A stretch of 64,000 nt of DNA from Fusarium oxysporum f. sp. lycopersici 4287 (GCF_000149955.1 NC_030987.1:4273190-4337189), one strand, 5' to 3'. Positions 43,239-54,606 are shown, numbered from the stretch's first letter. The notes: generated by a model not told the origin, from the letters alone. Program-made: numbers and translations.

Positions 43239-43820
43239 GTGGGATGTCACGTAAATACCGTCAGGCAAACATATCGCATGAAGGCAGATCATGCAAGCTT
43301 CGAGCTCAAGGTGGTACCTGGTCAGGATAGGTTCTCTAAATTCTTTATCATTTAACAGCAATTATGGTAACTGCGTTCTCATTGTTTTTCCAAAAAGCGC
43401 TCCAGTGCTGTTGAACTCGTTTTGTACGCATTTAAACTATGGCATAGCCTTAAGATTGCCTTGTACAGGTTGAAAACTCAATACTTACAATGATTTGCCT
43501 CCCCATGAGTTGTCGTCAGGGCCTGTAGCCACATGTCAAGATTTGATAACCTGATTCCCACATTTGTCCCAAGGAAGAAAGGATCACCTCGACGAGAAAC
43601 TAGAAGAATAAGGCTACATTGGCATTAGGATGAGTTTTCAAGGTTAAATTAATGCCCTGGCGTTTTGTAAATACATAGGAGATCCATAACATTCTTATAT
43701 TGATTGATGATCAAATTTAAAGCTCCATAGCGGTTTGTAGTACCGCAAATACCTTCGTCTTAAACCCGCAATCTATCTGTCGGTCGACCTGAACCCATAT
43801 CAGGGACCAAAGAAGTCTTC
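43239..43820. other. Convergent spacer between two SDR genes
   Basis: 582 bp between convergent stop codons. No gene seen. Confidence 0.4.
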
Positions 43821-44738
43821 TCATGGGAACGTGTCCACATGTCCGTCGAGCTGAGCCTGAATATAGCGAAATACCCTTTCTTGAAGATCGTGATCTTGAG
43901 CCAGCTTTGACCCAGACTCTGCTTTACCAACCGGGCCATAGTACTCGCCAGTCTTGGCCTCGGGGCTTACAGAAGCCCATATCTGCGACAAAGCACCTTT
44001 TTCCAACGGTGTTGCAAACAGACTTATTGCAACATTCAGGAACGGCTTAAGAAAAAGGCCGGTAGACCCGTGATGCAAATTGGTCGCTACCATCCCGGGA
44101 TGAACAGGAATTATCTTGATATCCTGTACTCTTTCGGCCAGTGCCTTGGCATAATGAATATCAGCCAATTTAGATGTAGTATACCGCGCAGTCGTTCGCC
44201 AGTGGGATATCGTTGATCGGAATTGGTCAAAGTTGTCGTATGCGTTTTTAGGAGCTTGTGCGTGAGCGGCTGAGCAGAGTATGACAGCACGCGCCTGTGG
44301 ATTGACCTTGACCGTAGACTGCAATACCGGCAACAGGAGTTGAGTGAAAAGAGCGGTACCCAGCACGTTTGTGCCGAACTGAATCTCATACCCATCTTTA
44401 GTGAGGCCCTCAGGAACCATCATAATACCAGCATTATTAACCAATGTATCAAGACGGGATTCCCTGCTGAGGAACTCCATTGCTGCGGCCTTGACGCTCG
44501 CGAAAGAGGCGAGGTCAATCTCGAGAAAGTCAATGGGGCAGGCTTTGGGATTCTCTTGCTGGAGATCTGAGATAGCCTTCTCTGCTTTCTGTCGAGAGCG
44601 AGCGCCGAGATAAATGCGTGCTGGGTTGTGTCTGCTGAGCTGGCGGATTGTTTCGTATCCTAGACCAGCATTACCTCCTGTGACAATGATGACCTGCCCA
44701 GAAAGGTCAGGGATGTCCTCGGAGCAAAACTCGGGCAT
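43821..44738 (-). CDS. Short-chain dehydrogenase/reductase
   Basis: Single exon from ATG 44738 (MPEFCSEDIPDLSGQVIIVT), 305 residues. The cofactor motif TGGNAGLG is at residues 20-27; NNAGIMM, then LCSAAHAQAPKNAYDNF and the active-site YTTSK (Tyr, Lys) follow. PVHPGMVATNL is the usual PG loop. Upstream codons in frame contain no ATG before a stop, which fixes the start. Substrate unknown; convergent with the preceding SDR and in the same orientation as the aldo/keto reductase. Confidence 0.9.
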   Translation of the reverse strand: MPEFCSEDIPDLSGQVIIVTGGNAGLGYETIRQLSRHNPARIYLGARSRQKAEKAISDLQQENPKACPIDFLEIDLASFASVKAAAMEFLSRESRLDTLVNNAGIMMVPEGLTKDGYEIQFGTNVLGTALFTQLLLPVLQSTVKVNPQARAVILCSAAHAQAPKNAYDNFDQFRSTISHWRTTARYTTSKLADIHYAKALAERVQDIKIIPVHPGMVATNLHHGSTGLFLKPFLNVAISLFATPLEKGALSQIWASVSPEAKTGEYYGPVGKAESGSKLAQDHDLQERVFRYIQAQLDGHVDTFP

Positions 44739-45872
44739 GATGGATTCTGTTGTATGGAGCTTGAGAGCCTGTCCTAGAGTACTGGGAGCCGCAGGCTGGG
44801 TCAAAGAAGAAGTAACAGTGGTGACGGAAGGAGTGATGCGAATTTGAGCTTGGGCGACAACATCATTTCCTTATAGATCATACCGCTTTGACCAAGTCGG
44901 ACGTTGGGGCAGCCGAACGAGCGTTGGAATGCTGCAGGGGCGTAAGCAACTAGTACGGCTGAAAACTCCGCTAGCTCCGGCAGTAGTAGTATTGGTTCTC
45001 CGAGAGCTATGTAAACCACGGAAGCACTATACTCATTGAGGCAAAGTCTCAAGCAACTTGCTTACACCCAGGTAACAAGGGTAGAGTCAGGATCGAGCTA
45101 GGCTAGAAGCAATTTAGAGGCTTGCATGGGACAGCACCCAGAGTAGTTTCAAGTTCAGTGTCCAAACTCTCCCCAAGGACTCCCCCTTTTGTCCTGAACT
45201 AACTAACTCTTTCCTTCTTTCAAACCTTTTTGCCCTGTTCCAAGTTCGTACATCCCGTTCTCACTAGGGCTACAGGTCTTATCGGCCTAGGCATCCCGGA
45301 TACGATATTAAAATTCAAAGAGATTATTAAAATCTGAATCTTGACTCAGATACCAGTGCGTCTGGTAGCAGATAATTTAAGAGTTATTATTATCACTTAC
45401 TAGGAGAATATTTTTCTACTGAGAATATTTTTCTACTGAGAATGTGGGATTTTCCCCAGAAGTTGTATCAAAAGCAGACAGGTAAGAAAAACCTACTGCT
45501 CGCAACACAAGATGTTTATGGACCAAAGGCCCTTCAGTGAGTTCCAGCCCGCACTTGTAGATTTCGTCCCACGCTCCTTGCTCATGTCATGAGCTGGAAC
45601 TGCAAGACTTGATTGTGTTGTTAAAGTTTGGTGTTGCTGAGTATAGGCAGATGAACTGAGGTTCTGAATCTGCGTTGTTCATATCTGTAGGGCGGTATTC
45701 GGGCCAGTGTGTAGCACTGTGCGCGTTGATCTACAGGACTGGACACAGGGCTAGGAGCAGTCACTTACAGTAGTCACAGAAGTTAGGTAGCGGGTAAGTG
45801 ATCATGCAATGGCGGCTGTATTTAATCTAAGTAGATGGTATATACCACTCTGGCTTTTCAATTCTGAAACTC
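44739..45872. other. Spacer, 1.1 kb, no gene seen
   Basis: Promoter of the SDR and 3' flank of the AKR gene. Contains a 17 bp tandem repeat (45404-45437). Confidence 0.4.
45404..45443. repeat. 17 bp tandem repeat, about 2.3 copies
   Basis: Unit GAGAATATTTTTCTACT at 45404-45420 and 45421-45437, then a partial GAGAAT. Confidence 0.85.
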
Positions 45873-47027
45873 TCAGCCCTTGACAATCGTCCTTCCCAGG
45901 ACCTGCCATGAGAAGGGTGCGACAGGTTGAAGCAGTAACGGCGTAATGCCAGTATCTCTAGGATTCTCACCAACCATCGACACGGGAAATCCGATGTCAA
46001 AGGGCTGAACTGCCTCGATGATCTGTATGTGCTTATCGGTAAGCTGGATTTCCAACCCCTTGATATTGTCGTGAAGGTGCTCGACTTTGCGTCCTCCAAT
46101 GAGGGGGAACACATTGCGTGCCTTGTGTATCAAGTATGCCAAGGCAACCTGTTGGATACTGGTGGCACCAACCTGCTCGGAAACTTCCTCCAAGGTTTTG
46201 CTCGTCTTCTTCTCGACTTCAGTCTGACCAGGACCCCACATAGGTCGAAGCCCTTCGTTAGCCATCTTACGCGCCTCGATTTGCTTTTCCGTTTGAAGTT
46301 TTCCGCCACCTAGTGCATCCCAAGGCACTATCGCCATGCCAAAATGGTGCGCCATGGGAATAACATCGCGTTCGAAGTCGCGGATCATCACATTCCAACG
46401 TCCCTGATAGACTGAGAAAGGTGTCTTGCCGTGGTCTCGGGCATACGTGTTCGCTGCTGAAACAACCCATGCAGGGGTGTCAGATACGCCGAGATATAGG
46501 ACTTTGCCCTGTTGAATGAGTAGATGTAGCGAGTCCATAAGTTCTTCGATAGACGTGGTCCAGTCCCACCAGTGGACATAGAGAAGGTCAATATAGCCGG
46601 TTTGTAGCTTAAGCAGTGACGCGTCTAGCGACAAGAAGAGGGATTTTTTGTGATTACCTGAGTAATTCACCCTCTTGTCTGGACCGATATCGAAACGGTA
46701 GTTATTTGTGAACTTAGTCGCGATAAACACTGAATCGCGATTATTACGCGCCGCCATCCAGTTCCCAATATATGTTTCAGACTGGCCACCCTGATAGTCA
46801 TTGGCCGTGTCGATGAAGTTACCACCGGCATCCGCGTAGGCATCTAGAATTTTGAAGCTTTGCTCCTCATCCACACCCCCCATCGCGGCAGCCATAGTCG
46901 TTCCGAACGACATACCACCGAGGCAAAGCGGCGATACGCGAGCTCCAGCACTTGATGACAGGACTCGATATCGTCCCAAGGGAGTTGCTGGTTCCGGACG
47001 TGCGTTGAAGAAGTCGACGAGAGACAT
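45873..47027 (-). CDS. Aldo/keto reductase, AKR9-like (norsolorinic acid reductase / aryl-alcohol dehydrogenase type)
   Basis: Single exon, 384 residues. The catalytic tetrad is visible: D73 in FIDTANDY, Y78 of the same motif, K105 in FIATKFTNN and H152 in YVHWWDW. The N-terminal VSPLCLGGMSFGT and the long C-terminal region (ALAYLIHKARNVFPLIGGRK) match fungal AKR9 enzymes, which reduce aromatic aldehydes and polyketide ketones with NADPH. No polyketide synthase is in the window, so a detoxification or catabolic role is more likely. The SDR at 47643 diverges from it across ~615 bp; a CTATATAA-like box lies on the minus strand near 47183-47190. Confidence 0.9.
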   Translation of the reverse strand: MSLVDFFNARPEPATPLGRYRVLSSSAGARVSPLCLGGMSFGTTMAAAMGGVDEEQSFKILDAYADAGGNFIDTANDYQGGQSETYIGNWMAARNNRDSVFIATKFTNNYRFDIGPDKRVNYSGNHKKSLFLSLDASLLKLQTGYIDLLYVHWWDWTTSIEELMDSLHLLIQQGKVLYLGVSDTPAWVVSAANTYARDHGKTPFSVYQGRWNVMIRDFERDVIPMAHHFGMAIVPWDALGGGKLQTEKQIEARKMANEGLRPMWGPGQTEVEKKTSKTLEEVSEQVGATSIQQVALAYLIHKARNVFPLIGGRKVEHLHDNIKGLEIQLTDKHIQIIEAVQPFDIGFPVSMVGENPRDTGITPLLLQPVAPFSWQVLGRTIVKG

Positions 47028-47642
47028 GTTGGACGATTGCTTTTAGACTTTCTTTGATCCAGGGTTTACAAGTGCTGTAAGAAAAGGTAGATAGAAAATT
47101 AACTAGTATGGTACAAGTTTGATGATGGATGCTGTCATGATAGTCGATAATAGCAACCAGGGAAAGGCACATCTTGTTTGTCCTTATATAGCCTTGCGCG
47201 ACTAGCTAACATGAGTCAATGATATCCACGTAGCGGGCCTTTCCTGACATATTTTTTCTTTCCCTTTCTCCTATTTTCCTCTTAGTCGCCAAAAGGCCTC
47301 CTACGCATGAATGGCGACCTAAGCACTCGCAGGTCCACCGACCATCGGTTCCCCAAAGCCCGTTGGGGGATGTGGAAGCGATGGACAAGGGGGTAAGCAG
47401 AGTGCACATGATTAATTAGCGTAGTGACCCGCTCGAACTGGACGTATGTGCGCCATTAGCCCATCTAGCATGGTGCCACCGAAGACATACTATAGCTCAA
47501 TGCAGGGGCGTAAGCAAGAGGTGGTTGATATTTCCTCTCGCGCCCAAATATATTGTCAATGCTGGGAAGTCTGTGCCATCACATTCAAGTTTTCTTTTCA
47601 TCCGGCAACTACCTCGCTTACTACAAGTAGACGAAAGCCACT
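47028..47642. promoter_or_regulatory. Divergent promoter AKR / SDR-like gene
   Basis: 615 bp between start codons. TATATAAGG on the minus strand (~47185-47193) suits the AKR gene. The 47206-47409 and 47446-47994 ORFs are shadows or overlap the true SDR exons. Confidence 0.4.
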
Positions 47643-48767
47643 ATGCGTTCCACTCAATATATTCGCAGGCAGCTGGCAGAACTACACAGTTCTGGGCATG
47701 GCCGCGTGGGAGTTTTTGGTGAGTTCAACTGGCGAGAAAATCCTTCCATTTGGCCCTGCATTGTGCCTTGACATTGCAATACCTACAAGTGACGTCTCTC
47801 ATCTCTGTAGTTGGTGGTACCAGCGGAATTGGAGAGGCCACAGCGCGAGAATTTGTTCGATACTCTATCAATCCACGAGTTTACCTGCTAGGAAGAAGCC
47901 AAGAGCAGGCAGATCGCATAAAAGACGAATTTCGCACTCTGAACCCGACGAGCGATGTACGATTTCTACAGTGCGACGTTTCGCAGCTACGTAATGTCGA
48001 CAAACTCTGTGAACAGATCAAAGCACAAGAGAAAAGTGTCAATCTCCTGTTCCTCAGCGCCGGCATATTTCACTTTAGAGGGCGGGAAGGTTAGAAATTC
48101 TGCCTCTTTTTCAGATCCTGCTAAGCCTCTCTTAGAAACGAAAGAAGGTCTCGACCGAAAGCTAGCTCTCGATTGTTACTCCCGACTGCGATTCACAGAA
48201 AATCTGCTTCCTCTTCTTCGGCATGCTTCCCCGGGACCAAGTGACCAACGGGGTGATGGCGCAATACCAGCATGCGCTCGAATCATAACAGTCCTTGGTG
48301 GAGGTAATGAGAAGCCAGTTGACGTAGAAGATCTTGCGGTGGAACGGAATTATACTGTTAAAGCGGCCACCAACCATGCAGTCACCATGACCACCCTCTA
48401 CTTCCAATGCCTATCTGCTGCCCCCCCGAATTCCGGTGTAGCATTCATTCATACATCACCAGGGATGGTAAAGACAAATGGAGACCGCGACCTGGGTGTC
48501 CTTGTGAGGTCAGCAGTGACCTTCGTGTCCTGGGCATTTCGGCCCTGGGTCTCGACGGCACAGGAATCTGGAGAGCAGCATCTTTGGGCTGCAGCAAGCG
48601 ATACATTCAACGGTGGAAGACTTTATCTGCTTGGTCGAAACAGCGAATTAATTGATAATTCTCAGGTGCTGCAAAGGCTCAATGACGAGGGAGTGTCGAC
48701 AAGAGTATGGGACCACGTCAGAGAGGTTTTTGACCGGTCTTGTGATAGCACAGACAAGACAACATAA
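47643..48767 (+). CDS. SDR-family protein of the fungal NmrA/SDR-like 'ketoreductase' type, atypical active site
   Basis: Exons are 47643-47718, 47811-48089 and 48136-48767 (introns of 92 and 46 nt), 328 residues with consistent phases. The cofactor motif VGGTSGIG is created by the first splice (RVGVF/VGGTSGIGEATA). LLFLSAGIF stands for the usual NNAG, as in this fungal subgroup. The classical YxxxK is not evident: the expected region reads NYTVKAATNHAVTMTTLY. The PG loop is HTSPGMVKTNG. Such proteins recur in fungal secondary-metabolite and catabolic loci; no substrate can be given. The start codon was chosen because only this frame joins the Rossmann motif correctly. Confidence 0.8.
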
Positions 48768-49485
48768 CGAGAACAGAGTGCGATGAGTTCCAGTTCCCCA
48801 AGACTTATCATAGGAGCTTTAGCTTTGTTGTTTTTGAAGCTGGGGCTGAAACTTGGTCAAAAGAAAAAAAGAACTGGATACCGATGCTATGACACCCCTT
48901 CTCTTAAGAATATACAATTATTTGAAGTCGTATCATGGTAACAAATACCGCCAGAGGCACTTTCGGCCAGACCTAGACTTTTCCTGCGAATGATTGCGGA
49001 AAATGCCCGAAGCTCATTCAGGAAGAGAGCTTGGAGGCGCGGCTCTGGAGCTGGTCACAGAAAGGGATCCTCGGCGCTCGTGCGTCAGCCCGTGGTTTGT
49101 AATCGTCCAACAATATCTTCCTGACTTACGTATGTCTGTTCCAGATCCGAGTCATTGTAGTGTTGAATGTACTAGACGATATGTACTCTTGACATGGTAA
49201 AGTAGTACATAGCTTTATAAAACGTTGCATTTACGACATAGATTCGGGGTCGTAAGTTCCAGTACAACCACGCAGCGAGTACTACTCTTCATGCGAAAGC
49301 AACTTTTTCTGTGAACCTGTTTGTCAGATAATTGGCATTCGCTCGCAAATGCGACGGATCGAAATTTAGAAATGTTTGAATTTGTCTGGTAAGTCGCATT
49401 TTCCTAATACCAAATCGCCTTGGAACCCGTCAATAGAATGGCAACAAATAATTTGGTCATGATTTACTTCTGTGCAACGCTGGTG
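48768..49485. other. Convergent spacer, no gene seen
   Basis: 718 bp between the SDR-like gene and the 3' end of the regulator locus; the 48994-49200 ORF is unsupported. Confidence 0.4.
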
Positions 49486-51480
49486 CTAGGAGGTCACGGA
49501 AAAATTGTTGATCAGGTAGTAAGGCCAGTGAATCATACTCTCACAAGAACTACCACTATTATTCCCCCAAATGATCGTCATAAGAGTTGTTGCCCAACCC
49601 TTGATGAACCAGCACGTCGTCTCTGCATATCGAAGCAGGACACAGTAATAGGCCAACAGGACCATAGCTAGCGGCTCACGCTGTTGAATCAGGGCAAGGA
49701 AGCCATCAAGCATCCGTAAGGGCCAAAGTAGGGCAGCCCTTACTTCAGCTGGCACGGAAAATGAGTAGTTTTGATGGACAGAGAGCAAGCAATCAGCTAA
49801 TAAGTCAGTGGCCTCAAGCACAAGGTCAGTGTCCGCTCCAGCGCTGTCCGCGGAAGGTTCTGATAGCTGCCTTCTGAGATCAAGTAACTGGTCGACCAGA
49901 AACCGAATGTGTTCTGACGGGGCTGTCGGTGCCGACTTTCCCGCAAACAGCCCTTGCAGAGGGCCCTTACGCAAGTCTTGATCTGAGGATCTTGAGATAA
50001 GTGAAATGCCATGTGCCAGCCGAAATATACCGATGAGGCCATCAAGCGGCTCATAGGCAGGGTGATATATTTCACAACAGGGATAGGTAGCGAATGCACA
50101 TATCAGTAGGAAGACAGAACTCGCGTAAAGTGCATGACAGTTTACGGAGGTGACTCCTGCTGCCAATGTCCAGTAGATTCCCACGACAGCCTGATCTTGA
50201 TGTAGAGAAGCTTGCACAAGGTAAGAATGGCGACGCTCGGGATGAAGGTATGCAAGGTGGAAACCCGAGAATGCCAAGATCTGGTGGAGCAAGAGTGGTT
50301 GTGTAAAACACTCTCTCGGGACATGGCACTGAAGCGTCTGGCGAACTCCTTCCCACGAACTAAACGTCCGGTACGCAGCAGAAGTATAGTGATGTATGAG
50401 TTCAAGATCAGGAATTCGGTCCTTTGTGCTCCCACGCTGGGTGCTGTTGAGAAACTTGGGCAAGCGAGGGATTCGGTCGGTCGGGTCTGTACGTGGAGTT
50501 TCCAAGTTTGAAGAAGATTGGGAAGATGAAGATGACACGCTGTCTCGCAACTAATGATAGTGAGTAATGGGCCCTGTGAAACAGATAATAACCTGACGGG
50601 TTACGAATGAATACCTGAGGTTCTCCCTCAAGATGACGGCTTATGATGGAACCGGGTTGCTGGTAAGCTTCTTGAGGCTGGGTGTTTTGCAAGCTACAGG
50701 GCACTTGGTGCCTCGTACAGGCACTACACGGAACGGTTTCATTGCGCTAATCAGGTGGGCTAAATAGATGGCTTCGCAGAGGTACAACAGAGACTTGGTA
50801 CAGCCTCTCAGGCGATTCTCGTGATATGCATGAAGGAAGAAAGCAACGCGTAGCCAGGTAATATTAGGCTCATCATCCCGACACTGAAGAACATATCGCA
50901 CACGTTGGCACTCCGCCTCGCACAAGTCAGCCGGTGGGCATTGTCCCGGGAGGCTAGCATACGCTTTCAGCTGGCCCGGTGTCGCAGCAGCTGTTGCCAA
51001 AGCAAGAGCATAGTTGTACAAGTCACCCTTATCATCAAGCCGTGATACGAGGTCGTCAGCGTCGACGATGGGCCAGACCGAATACATGCTTGTCTGATAC
51101 AATGCAAGGATAGGATTCAGTGCACTGGTGGCGATACGCGGTCTAGAATGGTGGACCATTATTTCCCATTCCTGGTATATGGCCGAGGCGGGCGGCTGTC
51201 TTACCGGAAGAAGGGGGCTATGGGTGGAGGGTTTGCAGTGGTGATCGGTTGAGACTCTAACGGGGTCCCATCGCCCGTGGCCGTTCTACCACTTGCCCTG
51301 GTCTTGGTCCAATTCTTTGGTGGTCCACGCATTCTCTGGCAGACCAGATAGCTGCAGAACGCCGCAGCTTTCATGCATTGTTGGCAAGGCTGAGCCCCTG
51401 AACATTTCGACTTGCGAGCTTTTACAACGATCGCAGGCCCGCGAGATGAGATTGCGACGCGTTCTCTGCTGGGTGTTCAT
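49486..51480 (-). pseudogene. Hybrid/broken Zn2Cys6 transcription-factor locus
   Basis: ATG at 51480 (MNTQQRTRRNLISRACDRC). The zinc cluster continues as KCSGAQPCQQCMKAAAFC only after skipping one extra G (~51404). The frame must shift again at a C-run near 51205 to reach QEWEIMVHHSRPRIATSALN and the regulatory segment SMYSVWPIVDADDLVSRLDD (50641-51159), which then stops. The following ORF (49486-50550) is a different regulator type: KDRIPDLELIHHYTSAAYRT...QILAFSGFHLAYL is typical of Upc2-like sterol-type factors after their zinc cluster, but its own cluster is absent. So the front half of one factor abuts the back half of another. A functional spliced hybrid cannot be excluded, but decay or consensus errors are likely. 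Confidence 0.65.
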
Positions 51481-51898
51481 GGCGAATGGCAGAGCAGTCT
51501 TATGATTGCTGTCAAAGAGTGCCACGTTAACGTGAAATGAGCATCCTTGACATGTTGTTAATGTGAGAAAAGCTCTCCGGGCACGGATTGGGGACAAGTA
51601 GGTGCCTTGGATTTCAGGATCTAACTTAACACATCCGAACTGCTAACCCCAACCTTCTTTTATGCCACTTGACCATGTACATGGGCACACTTCCCACTTC
51701 GAAGTATATATACGAGTTTCGAGCACGACACCAACTATACGATATGGTGACAAGTCCAATGTAGTATTCTGAAGACACAGTGAATGTACTGCAACACATA
51801 CCCTACTTATAGAAAATACAACGAGTAATGCGCGCGATGCAAGCATCAGCTGTCAGGTCTATCAACTCAAAATAACACTCTCATAAACCCAGTTCAGG
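51481..51898. other. Spacer, no gene seen
   Basis: Promoter side of the regulator locus. No feature is supported. Confidence 0.4.
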
Positions 51899-52342
51899 CA
51901 GCATCCTAACTTCCCACACATTTGCTCAAGGCTCATTGTTTTCATTGTCGTTCTGTCAACCTTATTCATCATAATCTACATCATCTGGAAAAATCGGTCG
52001 GGGAGGAGGGCATGGTATCTCTTCGGCTCTACAGTCCCATTGGTACGGGTATTCTTTGGCTTCGTGATTACGTTCAACAACTTGATCCCATTATCTCTTT
52101 ACTTTGGTCTTGAAGGTATCAAGAATGGGCAAATGAGTCTAATCAGTAACGATGTCAAGCTGCATGACGAGAAATCCGACACACTGGCGCGCGTTTATGC
52201 TACCAACAACCTTTATGATCTTGGACAAGTTGCGTTCCTATTCACGGACAACGGCGGACAAAAATTCCGAGGGGTTTTAAAAGCCGCAACAGACCTTAGA
52301 GAGCGAAATTATGTAATAGTGTTGAAGGAGGTCGAAATTTGA
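51899..52342 (+). pseudogene. P4-ATPase (phospholipid flippase) fragment
   Basis: An open stretch of ~147 codons in one frame resembles the membrane segments and phosphorylation region of P4-ATPases: IVFIVVLSTLFIIIYIIW, then VRVFFGFVITFNNLIPLSLY, FGLEGIKNGQMSLISNDVKL and DLGQVAFLFTDNGG. Functional enzymes have DKTGT at that point; here it is DNGGQ, so the Lys and Thr around the phosphorylated Asp are gone. The rest of the >1000-residue protein is missing on both sides. It is a relic of a duplicated flippase gene, or it has been co-opted as a short protein (less likely). Confidence 0.7.
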
Positions 52343-53182
52343 GCAAGATGCAGGCATTGGCCTTATCCATCCACGGACATCGTGAACCTCAAAATCGACA
52401 AGCTAGCTAATAGATGACCTGGGAGTGACGGTGAACTAAAGGGAAGCGACGCTCAGAGAACCAAGATTCTCCTTATCTAAGAGCCAACTCACTTACTCTT
52501 CGTTTGTTACATTTCTAGGCCGTGACCACAGCCCTAGCACTTGATATTCTTGAGCATAATTCGAGCTCGATGGTACTATAATAGACCTTATTTACAAAGG
52601 TACCGATGCACCTATAAGTAGCTGTGTAAAACTACACTTGTGACAACAGATAGATACCTGGCCTATGAACTGGACGACTTTACACTATCCTTCTGAAGCT
52701 TTACGGGTGCTAAGACAGATTTAATGTACTGCATTAGTGGTAGATAATCCTTAGCACTTCTGGGTACCACTTTTATTAATGCTAAGAAACTGAGTTGTTG
52801 TGCCGTAACGGTAACGGTAACGGTAACGAACTGAGTTGCCCCAAGCTATCGCGTAGATCAGAGAAAGTTATTTTTAAATTGACGTCCCTATGTAATGGCA
52901 CCTTTCATATTAAGGCGGTCATGTTGTTGGGGGTTTACGTAATCACGTACTGCGTCTGATCCATGTACGAGCTCCTGGATGCTGGTAGGCTGGTGGTTTT
53001 GCCATGACGAATTCGCGATAACGAAGCAGTCCTAATTTCAGAGATTGGGTCCGTATATTGAAATCATGGTTTGTTCAGTTCCAAAAATTCAAAATCAGGT
53101 CCCTAGAGCTGGTTACAAAACCAAGGTCTTTTCTCTACTGTTCGTCGTGCAGCATTGCCAAACTACCCGCAGTTCAATCAGA
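52343..53182. other. Spacer with (GGTAAC)n microsatellite
   Basis: 840 bp without a supported gene. Four copies of the GGTAAC hexamer lie at about 52805-52828, between two ACTGAGTTG copies. Confidence 0.5.
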
Positions 53183-54606
53183 ATGCGTTCTTTCAATCAG
53201 TTGCTCCTATTTGTCCCCTCCAGGCTGGCTGCTCGGCCATTCCTTAATGAACCGGATACTGGGTGATTACCGCATGATGACTATTTTCTATACACAGTCC
53301 ACAAGCTACTCGATATACTAGCATTGAATCTGCGCTTACAATCAGCAACGGAACACTCCCTCCCCTCGATCGAACCCTTGGTCTTCCGGATTTGACTATG
53401 TAGCAAGACATGTGATGGATCCATTTAGATGCTCATATGTGGCTCATGGGGCCGGTAGTGAATCATCATACCGAAACAATCTCGAAGTCTTCAGCAGATT
53501 TCGCTGTCATCCCCGGGTGATGGTCAACATCACTGGCATCGACGCGAGCTTGAAGTACGTAAGAGTTCTGTGGCTCCTATCTAGTCTCCGAGCTTATCAC
53601 GCTAGCAGAACATAGATTCTAGGGCGTGGCTTTGGCGTACCATTCTTCATCGGTCCATTTGCCTCAGCTGGTATAACGAATGAAACCGCAGAGCGGGGCC
53701 TAGTGAACGCTGCGGCCGCTCATGGAGTTCTCTACATTGTAAGTTATTCCAGAGGATATCAATCACGAGTACGACTGACACGAACATAGTCCTCGCAAAC
53801 AACGACTCTTCCGATGAAGAAAATTTCATCATTTAGGAGCAAGAATCAAGTCCTCTGGCATCAGGTGAGCATAAGCTGAGACTGTTCCGGGCGTACATAC
53901 TAACCATGCGACAGGTGTCCCTCTCGAATTTGGACGATGAGTTACCTCGCGACATGTTCAAGTCTATCGAAGCTGCCGGCATGAACGCCATTGTACTTAC
54001 TGTCGATTCGGCAGGCGACCGGACAGCATATCGTCCTCTCAAGAGACTAAAGGACACCAGTATCTCTAGAGATCCCCGCTATACCCTCATGATCTGGGAC
54101 TATTACACTGAGCTACAGTCCGCTACATCCCTACCAATTATCCCTAAGGGTGTCCAGACCGTCGAAAACGCCCGTAAGGCCATCGAGGTTGGAGCACCAG
54201 CAATTTTCCTGTCTAACCACGGGGGCCGCTCTCTCGATGGCTCGCCGTCCGCGCTGGAGGTTGCCTGGGAGATTCACCAACGGGACCCTAGCGTCTTCGA
54301 AGAAATTGAGGTTTATGCGGATGGTGTCGTCCGATATGGCACGGATGTCCTCAAGCTTCTCGCGCTTGGTGTCCGAGCTGTTGGCTTGGGGCGGTCTTTC
54401 ATGTACGCTAACCTGTATAGCACAGTTGGTATTTCACAGGCCATGTCCCTGCTCACCAATGAGATTACGAGTCCTGGCGCCAATCTTGGACTTGCAAGCA
54501 TTAAAGATATTAATGCTACTTATGTAAGTCTATGTTATGAACTCTACTATGGCTTTTTTACTAACTCGAGTAGTTGGAATTGCCCACTACCGCCTGCAAT
54601 AGCTAA
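53183..54606 (+). CDS. Secreted FMN-dependent 2-hydroxyacid dehydrogenase (lactate oxidase/dehydrogenase-like), one probable 1-nt indel
   Basis: Exons are 53183-53262, 53322-53558, 53616-53738, 53790-53864, 53915-54523 and 54574-54606. All phases agree if one T is added to the TTT at ~53391-53393 (ggatttgac); then the product is 385 residues. N-terminal hydrophobic leader MRSFNQLLLFVPSRLAARPF. The FMN/TIM-barrel marks are HPRVMVNITGID, VPFFIGPFASAG, IVLTVDSAGDR, LPIIPKGVQTVENA, the substrate/catalytic FLSNHGGRSLDG (His base, Arg) and the phosphate-binding VYADGVVRYGTDVLKLLALG. No cytochrome b5 domain is present, unlike yeast Cyb2. Expected reaction is oxidation of L-lactate or a similar 2-hydroxy acid. 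The extra leader suggests secretion or the vacuole. Confidence 0.8.
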
